DNA from: M2408 sp040386975
Lineage (GTDB): Bacteria > Bacteroidota > Bacteroidia > Flavobacteriales_D > Crocinitomicaceae
Reading direction: 5' to 3'
Length of the DNA: 64,000 bases
Assembly: GCA_040386975.1 (NCBI GenBank)
Contig: JAZKEO010000007.1
Coordinates: 62,001 to 126,000, forward strand
Every line of letters begins with the position of its first letter. Within the stretch, counting starts at the first letter, position 1. A program made the position numbers and the translations under genes. Below, piece after piece: positions 33,208 to 42,828 of the stretch. The notes under the pieces are model-generated. The model had not been told where the DNA came from and made no database searches. It worked only from the letters and a program-made list of their open reading frames with translations.

Positions 33208-34740
33208 ATGCAAGAAATGATTTTAATTTTAGATTTTGGCTCTCAATATACGCAGTTGATTGCCCGTAGAATAAGAGAAATTAATGTTTATTGTGAAATT
33301 CATCCTTGGAATAAAATTCCTGAGTTGACTTCAAATATCAAAGGAGTTATCCTTTCAGGAAGTCCATTTTCGACACGTGATGAACAAGCACCAAAACCAG
33401 ATTTGAGTCAAATAAAAGGGAAATTTCCACTTTTAGGAATTTGTTTCGGAGCGCAATACCTTGCAAATGCTTACGGAGGAGAAGTTTTGCCTTCAACAAT
33501 TCGTGAATACGGTCGTGCAAATTTATCTTTCGTTGATACAAAACACATTTTGACAAAAGGAATGTCAACTGGATCTCAAGTTTGGATGTCTCATGGAGAT
33601 ACAATCAAGCATCTTCCAATAGATTATAAAATTATAGCAAGTACTCACGATGTAGAAAACGCAGGTTATTACATCGAAAACGAAGAAACATACGGAATTC
33701 AATTTCATCCAGAAGTGTATCACTCATCAGAAGGTGCAATTTTGTTACATAATTTCATTGTTGATATTTGTAAATGTGATCAATCTTGGACACCAGATTC
33801 ATTCGTTGATGTTACGGTTGCGGAATTAAAAGCTAAAATCGGAAATGACAAAGTTGTTTTAGGTTTGAGTGGAGGTGTGGATTCTTCTGTTGCTGCGGTT
33901 TTATTACATAAGGCAATTGGAGCAAACCTTCATTGTATTTTTGTTGATAATGGACTTTTGCGTAAAAATGAATACAGTTCTGTTTTAGATTCATACAAAG
34001 GAATGGGTTTAAATGTGAAAGGTGTTGATGCTTCAGAAAAATTTTACGGAGCTTTGAAAGGTTTAACTGATCCAGAATTAAAAAGAAAAGCAATAGGTAA
34101 GATTTTTATCGATGTTTTTGATGAAGAATCCAAATTGATTCAAGATGCAAAATGGTTGGGACAAGGAACAATTTATCCTGATGTTATTGAGTCAGTTTCA
34201 GCAACTGGCGGACCATCGCAAACAATAAAATCACATCACAATGTGGGTGGATTACCTGATTATATGAAATTAGAAGTTGTTGAACCACTTCGACTTTTAT
34301 TTAAAGATGAGGTGCGTCGTGTTGGTCGCTCTTTGAAAATTTCGGATGCTATTTTACAAAGACATCCTTTCCCAGGACCAGGACTTGGAATTCGTATTTT
34401 AGGAGAAGTTTCTCGCGAAAAAGTGCAAATCTTACAAGAAGTTGATGCTATTTTTATCAATGGCTTAAAAGAAGACGGTTTGTATCAAGATGTTTGGCAA
34501 GCAGGAGCGATATTTTTACCAATTCAATCCGTTGGTGTAATGGGAGATGAAAGAACGTATGAAAATGCTGTTGCCCTTCGTGCTGTTTCTTCAACTGATG
34601 GTATGACAGCGGATTGGTGCCATTTACCTTATGAATTTTTAGCAAAAATTTCAAATAAAATCATCAATCAGGTGAAAGGAATTAATCGTGTTACTTACGA
34701 TATTAGTTCTAAGCCACCAGCAACGATAGAATGGGAATGA
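33208..34740 (+). CDS. guaA: GMP synthase (glutamine-hydrolysing)
   Basis: 510 residues, full length. Class I glutamine amidotransferase domain (about 1-190) with catalytic Cys in LLGICFGAQYLA and His/Glu in QFHPEVYHS. ATP-pyrophosphatase domain with PP-loop LGLSGGVDSSVAA (about 220). C-terminal dimerisation domain with HPFPGPGLGIRILGE and VTYDISSKPPATIEWE. It converts XMP to GMP using glutamine and ATP in the cytoplasm. The LysM gene starts 40 bases downstream, probably in the same operon. Confidence 0.98.
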   Translation: MQEMILILDFGSQYTQLIARRIREINVYCEIHPWNKIPELTSNIKGVILSGSPFSTRDEQAPKPDLSQIKGKFPLLGICFGAQYLANAYGGEVLPSTIREYGRANLSFVDTKHILTKGMSTGSQVWMSHGDTIKHLPIDYKIIASTHDVENAGYYIENEETYGIQFHPEVYHSSEGAILLHNFIVDICKCDQSWTPDSFVDVTVAELKAKIGNDKVVLGLSGGVDSSVAAVLLHKAIGANLHCIFVDNGLLRKNEYSSVLDSYKGMGLNVKGVDASEKFYGALKGLTDPELKRKAIGKIFIDVFDEESKLIQDAKWLGQGTIYPDVIESVSATGGPSQTIKSHHNVGGLPDYMKLEVVEPLRLLFKDEVRRVGRSLKISDAILQRHPFPGPGLGIRILGEVSREKVQILQEVDAIFINGLKEDGLYQDVWQAGAIFLPIQSVGVMGDERTYENAVALRAVSSTDGMTADWCHLPYEFLAKISNKIINQVKGINRVTYDISSKPPATIEWE

Positions 34741-34779
34741 TTGTTGTAGAGTGAAGACAATAAGAATAACATAATAAAA

Positions 34780-36531
34780 ATGAAAAAAATAGTACACACA
34801 TTTATCTTTTGCTTGCTTAGTATTATTGGCTTTTCTCAACCAGAAAATCCAACGATTGAAATAATTGATGGAAAGAATTTTTATGTTCACATTGTTCAAG
34901 GTGGAAATACACTTTATGGTTTAAGTAAATTATATAAAGTTACTCCAGAAAGAGTGTTGGAATTTAATCCAACAGCATCTAATGGTTTGCAATTAGGACA
35001 AAAAATAATTATTCCAGTTGATGCAAGTCAAGTGAGTAATACTCCAAAAGTTGAGGTGAAAGCTCCAGCAGTTCACAAAGTTGAAAAAGGAGATAATTTG
35101 TACAATATTTCTCGTAGGTATTCAGTTACGATGGAGGATTTGGTGAAATTAAATCCAGGTTCGGAAACTTCTATCAGCATTGGACAAGAATTAAAATTAC
35201 CTGATAACGCAAAAGGAATCGTTGAAGAAGAGATTTCTCGAATTGAAACTCAGATTACTTTTTCCGATAGTGTGATTACGTACACCGTTCTACCTCATGA
35301 AACAATGTATAGTATTTCTAAGCGTTTCATGGTTTCAGTAGAAGAAATTTCAGCCTTAAATAACATTCGAAATAATAAAATTAGAAAAGGCGATGTTATT
35401 AAAATCCCTTCAAAAAAAGAAAAAGTAACGAAAGTTGAAGTTCGAAAAATTGAACCAATTAAGAACGAGAAAATTGACGAAGAATTGACTTTTAAAACAA
35501 AAGGAGAATATCAAATCGTTTATTTTTTACCCTTTGCTTTAGATGGAGGTTCGGATAATTTACGTGGAATTTCAACTGAATTTCTAATGGGTTCACAACT
35601 AGCTTTGGATTCGTTAGAAAAGTTAGGTTTAAAAGCAAAAATTCATGTAATTGACGCTTCGAATGATGTAGAGAAATTCAAATTGCAATTGGAAGCAAAA
35701 GAAGTTAAAAAAGCAGATTTAATAGTTGGTCCTTTCAATGGGAAAACAGTTGATGTTGCTTCCGAATGGGCAAAATCGAATAATGTGAGAATGGTCTCTC
35801 CGTTGTTTTCTTCGACAGCAATTTTACAAGATAATCCTTTTATTTATAATGCGGTCAATTCTGATATCACCTTGATTGAAGGGGCTGCAAAATATTTGGC
35901 AGAAAATAAAACAAATGAACAAATTGTTTTGATAAAAGTTGACCCTAAAGACGATGAATTGTATCAAGCTTTTCGCGCGAAATTTTTAAAATCTTTGCCA
36001 AGTGGAACAAAATTGAAATTACAAGAATGTTCACAAGCTGATATGGGGAATTTCATCAAAAAAGGAGGAAATACCATTTTTGTTGTTCCTTCAAGAGATA
36101 AAGTTTTTTCAACACGTTATATCAATAACTTGGATAAAGTTTCTAATAAGGCTGGTAATGGAACAATTACTGTTTTTGGAACAAAAGATTGGTTGAATAA
36201 CGATGATATTAAAGGATATTACAAAAACAAATACAGTTTACATTTGGCAACGCCTTATGATTTTAATTATTCTTACGACTTAACTAAAAAGCTATTAAGA
36301 AAATACCGAGTGAAATACAGTTCTGATTTATCCAAATATGGTGTTCAAGGTTTTGATGTTTCGATGTATTTTATTCAAGATTTCTTTTTGAATAAGTCAA
36401 ATACAGTCGGTGTAATGAATAAAATCAATATGAAAAGTGTTGGTTCTGGATCTGGTTTTGAAAATAAAACATGTTTTATTTTAAAGCAGGAAAATTATGA
36501 AATGAAACAAGTTTCAATCGTAAATGAATAA
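34780..36531 (+). CDS. Triple-LysM protein fused to a periplasmic-binding-protein-like domain
   Basis: 583 residues. Signal peptide 1-19 (ends GFSQ). LysM domains at about 32-74 (HIVQGGNTLYGLSKLYKVT), 88-130 (HKVEKGDNLYNISRRYSVT) and 165-210 (YTVLPHETMYSISKRFMVS). From about 245 a type I periplasmic-binding-protein fold follows (YQIVYFLPFALDGG, FLMGSQLALDSLEKLGLKA, DLIVGPFNGKTVDVASEW). LysM binds peptidoglycan glycan; the second domain resembles receptor-family ligand-binding proteins of branched-chain amino-acid systems, but no transporter gene is near. Periplasmic, wall-bound. The 3' end overlaps the next gene by eight bases. Confidence 0.92.
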   Translation: MKKIVHTFIFCLLSIIGFSQPENPTIEIIDGKNFYVHIVQGGNTLYGLSKLYKVTPERVLEFNPTASNGLQLGQKIIIPVDASQVSNTPKVEVKAPAVHKVEKGDNLYNISRRYSVTMEDLVKLNPGSETSISIGQELKLPDNAKGIVEEEISRIETQITFSDSVITYTVLPHETMYSISKRFMVSVEEISALNNIRNNKIRKGDVIKIPSKKEKVTKVEVRKIEPIKNEKIDEELTFKTKGEYQIVYFLPFALDGGSDNLRGISTEFLMGSQLALDSLEKLGLKAKIHVIDASNDVEKFKLQLEAKEVKKADLIVGPFNGKTVDVASEWAKSNNVRMVSPLFSSTAILQDNPFIYNAVNSDITLIEGAAKYLAENKTNEQIVLIKVDPKDDELYQAFRAKFLKSLPSGTKLKLQECSQADMGNFIKKGGNTIFVVPSRDKVFSTRYINNLDKVSNKAGNGTITVFGTKDWLNNDDIKGYYKNKYSLHLATPYDFNYSYDLTKKLLRKYRVKYSSDLSKYGVQGFDVSMYFIQDFFLNKSNTVGVMNKINMKSVGSGSGFENKTCFILKQENYEMKQVSIVNE

Positions 36532-38050
36532 ATTTTTTTTATCAAATAAAAAGCTTTTTTTCTGGCTTTTTTTGTCAATTTTATTGATTGATAGAATTTT
36601 TACTTTAACTCATTTTTCTTTTCTTTATACCGATATAGATCAAATGGTTACATGGAATTGTGCCTACGATTATTCACAGGGAGTTTTTCATGAACCTTTT
36701 TTCTATGGTCAGGCTTACAATTACATGATTGAGGCTTTTTTAGCTGTACCATTACTTTGGTCAAATGTTCCGATTCATATTGCTTTACCAATTGTGACAA
36801 GTTTAATTTCCTTATTGCCTTTTGTTGTTTTAGCAATCATTTTTTTTAGAAGAGATTATATTTTTTGGTCATGTTTGACCTTAGCCATACCTGTACTTTT
36901 ACCATTGGAATATAATCTTCTTACAAGTATGTCACGAGGCTTTATTCAAGCACATCTATTTGTTCCGTTTTTATTTATACCATTATTCGCTCCAGAAAAA
37001 AAGAGAAATGTAACTATTTTATTTGTCGCTTCAAGCTTGAGTTTTTTCATGAATCAAAGCTCAGTATTGATTATTTTACCAATCGCTTTATTTGTTTTTT
37101 CTTACCATTTTAAATCTGTTTCATTTTATTTAAAATCGCTGATAGTTATCCCTTTTTATATTGTTGATTATTTTGCGAAAGATTACTACAGACTTCATCC
37201 TGAGCGAGTTTTACACGAAATGGTTGGAGTTGAATTAAATAAAGAAACATTTTACGCGAGTTTAAAAAATGCTGATTTATTTGAAAATACATTTCCATTT
37301 TTTTCAAATTGGGGGATTATCTACCCCTTTATTTTTATTCTTCTACTCGTTTTTTGTATTATAAAGAGGAAAAAAAAGGAATTTTTATTTGTTTTTTCTT
37401 TATTGGTTTTGCTGATTTTCACTTTAGCTGTACCTAAAATTCAAGAATTTATCCCAGATACGGGAGTTTTTTTTACTTCGAGCCGACTTTATTTATTTCT
37501 ACCAATACTTTTAGTTTTAGTGCTTTTCTTGGTGTTTAAAAAGGTAAATTTTAAGGTTCTTCCCGTTTTTGTTTTAATGTTCTTTTGTTTGATCATGTTT
37601 TCGCTTAAAAATTTCAAAATAGACGAAAAAGTTCAAAAAAATGTATCGGAAAGTATTTTTCCAATTTCAAAGACTATCGATTTGAATCAAACGAATTTAG
37701 CTTTACAAAAAGTATCTAAAAACCACAAAATTAATTTAATCGTACATTCCATTTCAAATGGTTGGTCTTTTGTTTTTAATGCTTATGCATTTCATCCACT
37801 TTCAGAAAATATGCAAAATGAAATTCCTGTTTCGGTTACAATTGAAGGTGATAGAAGGACTTGGCTTTATAAGGAAGGTAAATTTGCAAAAAACATTTTA
37901 GTAAATGGAATTGTCATTCAAGATTCAATTTTACAAAAGGTTGATTTTAAAAGACTTAGTATAGATCAAGTTCTAATAAAAAATAATAAACTCGAGGTTT
38001 CAAAATTATTTCAATCTCTTGGAATAAAATATGGAAATACACCTTTATGA
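36524..38050 (+). CDS. Multi-spanning membrane protein, possibly GT-C glycosyltransferase-like
   Basis: 508 residues with about 9-11 hydrophobic helices up to residue about 360, then a soluble C-terminal domain of about 150 residues with SISNGWSFVFNAYAFHPL. The first loop holds YTDIDQMVTW, which resembles the acidic catalytic loop of GT-C-fold glycosyltransferases, and SRGFIQAHLF follows a later helix. The assignment is topological only. ATG 36524 lies eight bases inside the LysM gene, indicating coupling. hemF follows after nine bases. Confidence 0.7.
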   Translation: MNKFFLSNKKLFFWLFLSILLIDRIFTLTHFSFLYTDIDQMVTWNCAYDYSQGVFHEPFFYGQAYNYMIEAFLAVPLLWSNVPIHIALPIVTSLISLLPFVVLAIIFFRRDYIFWSCLTLAIPVLLPLEYNLLTSMSRGFIQAHLFVPFLFIPLFAPEKKRNVTILFVASSLSFFMNQSSVLIILPIALFVFSYHFKSVSFYLKSLIVIPFYIVDYFAKDYYRLHPERVLHEMVGVELNKETFYASLKNADLFENTFPFFSNWGIIYPFIFILLLVFCIIKRKKKEFLFVFSLLVLLIFTLAVPKIQEFIPDTGVFFTSSRLYLFLPILLVLVLFLVFKKVNFKVLPVFVLMFFCLIMFSLKNFKIDEKVQKNVSESIFPISKTIDLNQTNLALQKVSKNHKINLIVHSISNGWSFVFNAYAFHPLSENMQNEIPVSVTIEGDRRTWLYKEGKFAKNILVNGIVIQDSILQKVDFKRLSIDQVLIKNNKLEVSKLFQSLGIKYGNTPL

Positions 38051-38059
38051 AATTAAACA

Positions 38060-38959
38060 ATGGATAAATCAACAATTGCATCGGAATTTAAGGCTTTACA
38101 ACAACGAATTTGTGATGGTTTGGAAAAGTTAGATGGTTTGGCTTTTTTTCAATCAGATGAATGGAATAGAGAAGAAGGCGGTGGCGGAAGAACGAACATT
38201 CTTCAAAATGGAGATTTATTAGAAAAAGGTGGAGTTGCTTTTTCGGAAGTCTATGGAAAAGTAAGTCAAGAAATGAAAACACAACTCAATTTCTCTGAAG
38301 GAAACGAGTTTTATGCTACAGGAGTTTCAATTGTGTTACATCCAAAAAGTCCACATGTACCAATCATTCACATGAATGTACGTTATTTTCAAATGGACGA
38401 AAATGTATATTGGTTCGGAGGTGGAATTGATCTCACACCACATTATATTGTTCCAAGTCAGGCAAAATTATTTCATCAAAGTTTGAAGGCTATTTGCGAT
38501 AAGTTTGATGTGTCTTTTTACCCTAAATTCAAGCAGCAAGCTGATGATTATTTTTTCATTCCTCACAGAAACGAAACACGAGGAATTGGCGGAGTTTTTT
38601 ACGATCATTTGTCTGAGAAAAACACAAATTTATCAAAAGAAGATTTAGTAAATTTGGCTTTAGGATTAGGCGATAATTTCGTAAAAATATACACTGAACA
38701 AGCTGAACTTGGAAGGAATTTACCTGTTTCAGATGATGAAATTTCTTGGAGAAATCTACGTCGCGGAAGATACGTTGAATTTAATTTAGTAAACGACCGT
38801 GGAACTAAATTCGGACTGCATTCAGGTGGCCGAACGGAGTCAATTTTAATGAGTTTGCCACCCCATGCAAATTGGGAATATAATTTTTCACCAAAAGCCA
38901 ATTCGAGAGAAGAAGAAACGCTGTTATTCCTGAAAAAAAACAGCTCTTGTTTGGATTAA
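38060..38959 (+). CDS. hemF: Oxygen-dependent coproporphyrinogen-III oxidase
   Basis: 299 residues, family length. It oxidatively decarboxylates coproporphyrinogen III to protoporphyrinogen IX with O2 in haem synthesis. Motifs: REEGGGGRTNILQNGDLLEK given in part, GGVAFSEVYG, HMNVRYFQM, WFGGGIDLTPHYI (conserved Asp/His), YFFIPHRNETRGIGG, RRGRYVEFNLVNDRGTKFG and SLPPHANWEYNF. Cytoplasmic. Last gene of the guaA-LysM-membrane protein-hemF series, all closely spaced or overlapping. The following 137 bp to the next gene is A/T-rich without a visible terminator. Confidence 0.97.
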   Translation: MDKSTIASEFKALQQRICDGLEKLDGLAFFQSDEWNREEGGGGRTNILQNGDLLEKGGVAFSEVYGKVSQEMKTQLNFSEGNEFYATGVSIVLHPKSPHVPIIHMNVRYFQMDENVYWFGGGIDLTPHYIVPSQAKLFHQSLKAICDKFDVSFYPKFKQQADDYFFIPHRNETRGIGGVFYDHLSEKNTNLSKEDLVNLALGLGDNFVKIYTEQAELGRNLPVSDDEISWRNLRRGRYVEFNLVNDRGTKFGLHSGGRTESILMSLPPHANWEYNFSPKANSREEETLLFLKKNSSCLD

Positions 38960-39096
38960 AAATATAAACTGGGCAACCTTTATCTTTTTTTTGCGTTAAA
39001 ATTTCGATATATAATTATAAAAGTGTAATTTTATACGCTTTTAGCAAAATTTAACTTGAAATCGAACCCGATTTATTCGGATGAAAACAAACATAT

Positions 39097-42000
39097 ATGA
39101 AAAAAATATTTATCTGTTTAACGCTTATTCTTACAATTCATTCTTTTAACGCTCAAATTTTCTTTGAAAACTGGGATAATCCACAAGCTTGGAGTTCAAA
39201 TGATACTGATGGTGATGGGAATGATTGGTTTGTAAGAGATTTGTCATTCGAAAGTGTTAATATATCAGGTTTAGGAAATGCAGCTGTTTCTGAATCATGG
39301 AATAATATTCAGGGGCCCTTGACTCCAGATAATTTATTGATTTCTCCAGCTATAGATTTATCAGTAGTTACTGGAAATATTACATTTTCATTTGATATCG
39401 CGGCATATAATGCTGGTCCAACTTTTCAATTTGAAAATTATTCCGTTTATGTTGTGTCTGATCTGGCGGATTTAGCAACTGCTGCGCCAATTTTTTCAGA
39501 AACAATTGCTATCGGGGATAATGTGGTAAATCATGCTTTTGATCTAAGTTCTTTTGCTGGTCAGGCAACAGTTTTTTTAGTTTTTAGACACCATGATTGT
39601 ACCGATATGGAACAATTGATTTTGGATAATATTACTGTTGCTAACGCAAATTTTACTGTTGACAAAGTTACAGGTACAAATTGTGAAACTTATACTTTTT
39701 CAGATTTATCAACTTTAGCAACAACATTTTCTTGGGATTTTGGATCTGGAGCAAGTCCTGCAACAGCTGTTGGACAAGGACCTCATGCTGTAACATATTC
39801 TACTGGTGGCTTGAAAACTATTAGCTTGACAACGGATGGTATAGCTACTGAAACAAAAGTTGATTTAATTGATGTTACTCTTGTGCCTACACCAACAGTT
39901 GACCCTATTGCTGATCAAACACATTGTGTAGGTGTAATGTCTGATCCAATAACTTTTACAGGGACAGGTTCAGGAGCACAAGTATTTGATTGGACATACA
40001 CAACAGTTCCAGCTGGAGAAAATATAGGTGTTGCTACCTCTGGTTCAGGTGATATTGCATCTTTTTTAACAACTAATATAACAACTTCGCCAATTGTTGC
40101 AACATTTGAAGTAACTTCTACCGATGGTGGTTGTACAGGTTCACCAACTCAGTTTACAATTACTGTAAATCCACTTGATGATGCAGGTTTTACTTATCTT
40201 CAATCCTCTTACTGTTTCGGTTCTGCAGATGAACCTGTTTCTACTGTTAATACCCTTGGGGGGACTTTTAGTTCGACTTTTGGTGGTTTTGTTGATGCAG
40301 TAACTGGAACCTTAGCTATTTCAACTTCTCCTATAAATACGTATGATGTTACTTACACGACAAACGGCTGTGTAAATTCATCAACAATTTCAATTGACAT
40401 AATCGGTTTGCCAACTGTTGACCCAATAGCAAATCAATTTGTTTGCGAAAATGCAATGACGACTGATATTTTGTTTACTGGAACAGGTGCAACTTATGAT
40501 TGGTCTTATACAAATACTGGTACAGATAATATCGGAATTGCTTTTGCTGGAACTGGAGATATTTTATCTTTTTTAACTCAAAATAATACAGGAGATACCT
40601 TAACTTCTACTTTTACTGTTATTCCACAATTAGGAACTTGTTCTGGAAATCCTATGAATTTTGATATTGCTATTGAACAAAGTTTAGCATTATTCCCTAT
40701 TAATGATATAACTGTTTGTGAAGGTGATGTGATTCCAAATATCCCATTTGTTGTTCCGGCATCAGCAACAGCAGATTGGACAAACAATAATATTAATACA
40801 GGTTTACCAGCAAGTGGAACAGGTAACATTGCCTCATTTGTCGCTACAAATGGTACTCTTGTAACTATTACTTCGACAATTGATGCAGTTCTAAATCTTG
40901 GTTCTTGTTCAAGTCCAACCTTGACCTTTGACATTAATGTTAATCCGATTTTAGACCCTAGTTTTACAATTTCTTCATCAAGTATATGCTCTGATGGAGT
41001 AAATCCAACAACAACTATTACTGGTGACGCTGGTGGTGTTTTTTCTGCAGGTGCAGGCTTGACTATTAATGCTGCGACTGGACAAATTAATCTAGCGACT
41101 TCAACACCTGGTACTTACACAGTAACATATACAATAGGTTCATTTCCTTGTATTCAAACTGCGATATTTGATTTTGAAATTATTGAAACACCAGTTATTG
41201 CTGCAATTTCAGATATTAATGAATGTCACGGAACTGTTATTCCAACAATTGATATTTCAGCCTTATCGACTTTCCCTATTGATTGGACAAATGATAATAC
41301 AACAACAGGGATTGTGAATGTTTCAGGATCAGGAGATATCCCTTCTTTTATTGCAAATAACCCAACTTTAGGAGGCGGGACTAGAACGTCTATTATTACT
41401 CTAAATTCTATTAACAATGGATGTCCAAGTAATACTGAAACTTTTGATGTTGTTGTTAATGCAAATCCTATTGTTAATGCTGGAGCAAATACAACTATTT
41501 GTGAAGGGACACCATTGACTTTGACGGCTACTGGTACGCCTACAACAAACTTTTCTTGGGATCAAGGAGTTGTTCAAGGAGTTGCTTTTACACCAACAAA
41601 TGGAACATATATTTATACAGCAACAGGAGATTTAACGATTGGAACATTAACATGTACCACTTTAGATCAAGTTACAATTACTGTAAATGTAACTCCTGAC
41701 GTTAATGCAGGAGTTGATGCGGTTGCTTGTGAATTTTCACAGTTTTTATTAACTGGAAGTGGAGCAAGTACTATGGTTTGGAATAATGGTGTTGTTGACA
41801 ACGTTCCTTTTGTTCCTTTTATTAGTGGAGATTATATTGTTACAGGTACAAATAGTTTCGGTTGTTCAGATAAAGATACGATGGTTTTGACTATTGAAAG
41901 TTTACCAATTCCAAGCTTTACACAAAGTGTGCCGATGGGATGTAGCCCGAGCGGTGTAACTTTCACTGGGAATTCAACTAATTTAAGTGTTTTCACTATT

Positions 42001-42699
42001 AGTGATGGAACAGTTCTTCCAGCAATTCCACCTCTTAATTCAGTTATTCATACATTTACAAATGTTGGAGTTTATGATGTAACATTAATGGAAACTTCAT
42101 CAAATGGTTGTATTGGCTCAACTACGGTTCCAGGAGCTTTTGTTTTGAACCCTGATCCTGTTTCTAGTTTCGAGGTATCAACTTCAATTGTAAATATGAT
42201 CGATCCAACTGCGTTTTTTACAAATAATTCTGTTGGAGCAATTTTATATGAATGGAATTTTGGAGATAACTCAGGTCCAGCTTTTGAAGAAGAATTACCA
42301 CATGCTTTTCCTTCAGATGTGCCTGGTGAATTTACTATTAGTTTGATTGCTGAAACACAGTTTGGTTGTAAAGACACATCCTATGCTCAAATTATTGTTG
42401 AAGAATCATTATTGTTTTATATTCCTAATAGTTTCACACCAAATGGAGATGAGTTTAATAATAAGTTTCAACCAGTTTTTTATTCTGGTTTAGATCCACA
42501 AGTTTTTAATATGAAAGTATTCAATCGATTTGGACAACTTATTTTTGAATCAAATGATGCATCACTAGGTTGGGATGGAGATTATGGTGCTGGTAACGGT
42601 ATTGCAGAAGCAGGAGTTTATACATTTAAAATGGAATTTAGTACTTCAACTAAAGATGAAAAAAAATTAGTTGTTGGATCTTTGATTTTAATTAGATAA
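39097..42699 (+). CDS. Giant surface protein: cleaved-adhesin-like domain, PKD-like repeats, T9SS type B sorting domain
   Basis: 1200 residues. Signal peptide 1-19 (ends FNAQ). Residues about 20-185 resemble the cleaved-adhesin/choice-of-anchor jelly roll (FFENWDNPQAWSSND, DGNDWFVRD, LLISPAIDLS). Several repeats of about 105-120 residues follow, each with a Cys-containing start (VCENAMTTDI, VCEGDVIPNI, ECHGTVIPTI) and a GTGDIxSFxxxN motif, then PKD-like domains (YEWNFGD). The last about 93 residues are the type B (CHU_C) sorting domain: YIPNSFTPNGDEFNN, KVFNRFGQLIFESND, GWDG, ending VVGSLILIR. Secreted by Sec and T9SS to the cell surface; adhesion is inferred. Confidence 0.92.
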   Translation: MKKIFICLTLILTIHSFNAQIFFENWDNPQAWSSNDTDGDGNDWFVRDLSFESVNISGLGNAAVSESWNNIQGPLTPDNLLISPAIDLSVVTGNITFSFDIAAYNAGPTFQFENYSVYVVSDLADLATAAPIFSETIAIGDNVVNHAFDLSSFAGQATVFLVFRHHDCTDMEQLILDNITVANANFTVDKVTGTNCETYTFSDLSTLATTFSWDFGSGASPATAVGQGPHAVTYSTGGLKTISLTTDGIATETKVDLIDVTLVPTPTVDPIADQTHCVGVMSDPITFTGTGSGAQVFDWTYTTVPAGENIGVATSGSGDIASFLTTNITTSPIVATFEVTSTDGGCTGSPTQFTITVNPLDDAGFTYLQSSYCFGSADEPVSTVNTLGGTFSSTFGGFVDAVTGTLAISTSPINTYDVTYTTNGCVNSSTISIDIIGLPTVDPIANQFVCENAMTTDILFTGTGATYDWSYTNTGTDNIGIAFAGTGDILSFLTQNNTGDTLTSTFTVIPQLGTCSGNPMNFDIAIEQSLALFPINDITVCEGDVIPNIPFVVPASATADWTNNNINTGLPASGTGNIASFVATNGTLVTITSTIDAVLNLGSCSSPTLTFDINVNPILDPSFTISSSSICSDGVNPTTTITGDAGGVFSAGAGLTINAATGQINLATSTPGTYTVTYTIGSFPCIQTAIFDFEIIETPVIAAISDINECHGTVIPTIDISALSTFPIDWTNDNTTTGIVNVSGSGDIPSFIANNPTLGGGTRTSIITLNSINNGCPSNTETFDVVVNANPIVNAGANTTICEGTPLTLTATGTPTTNFSWDQGVVQGVAFTPTNGTYIYTATGDLTIGTLTCTTLDQVTITVNVTPDVNAGVDAVACEFSQFLLTGSGASTMVWNNGVVDNVPFVPFISGDYIVTGTNSFGCSDKDTMVLTIESLPIPSFTQSVPMGCSPSGVTFTGNSTNLSVFTISDGTVLPAIPPLNSVIHTFTNVGVYDVTLMETSSNGCIGSTTVPGAFVLNPDPVSSFEVSTSIVNMIDPTAFFTNNSVGAILYEWNFGDNSGPAFEEELPHAFPSDVPGEFTISLIAETQFGCKDTSYAQIIVEESLLFYIPNSFTPNGDEFNNKFQPVFYSGLDPQVFNMKVFNRFGQLIFESNDASLGWDGDYGAGNGIAEAGVYTFKMEFSTSTKDEKKLVVGSLILIR

Positions 42700-42791
42700 T
42701 TTATCGATTTTAGAGACAACCTTTCGATTTTTTTTTCGTTACGATTACAAGAATGTACAAAATATAAATACTTAAATTAAAATCGATTTAG

Positions 42792-42799
42792 TATTTTTG
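42792..42799 (+). promoter_or_regulatory. -7 box for the second type B protein gene
   Basis: TATTTTTG matches TAnnTTTG, 30 bases before ATG 42829, so this gene can be transcribed apart from its upstream neighbour. Confidence 0.5.
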
Positions 42800-42828
42800 T
42801 ATTCAATTTAATTTAACAAAATAGTAAA

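Noticed and set aside
40578..40934. Antisense open frame of 118 codons within the first type B giant
   Set aside because: It has no signal, promoter or recognisable domain, and codon bias follows the opposite strand's gene.
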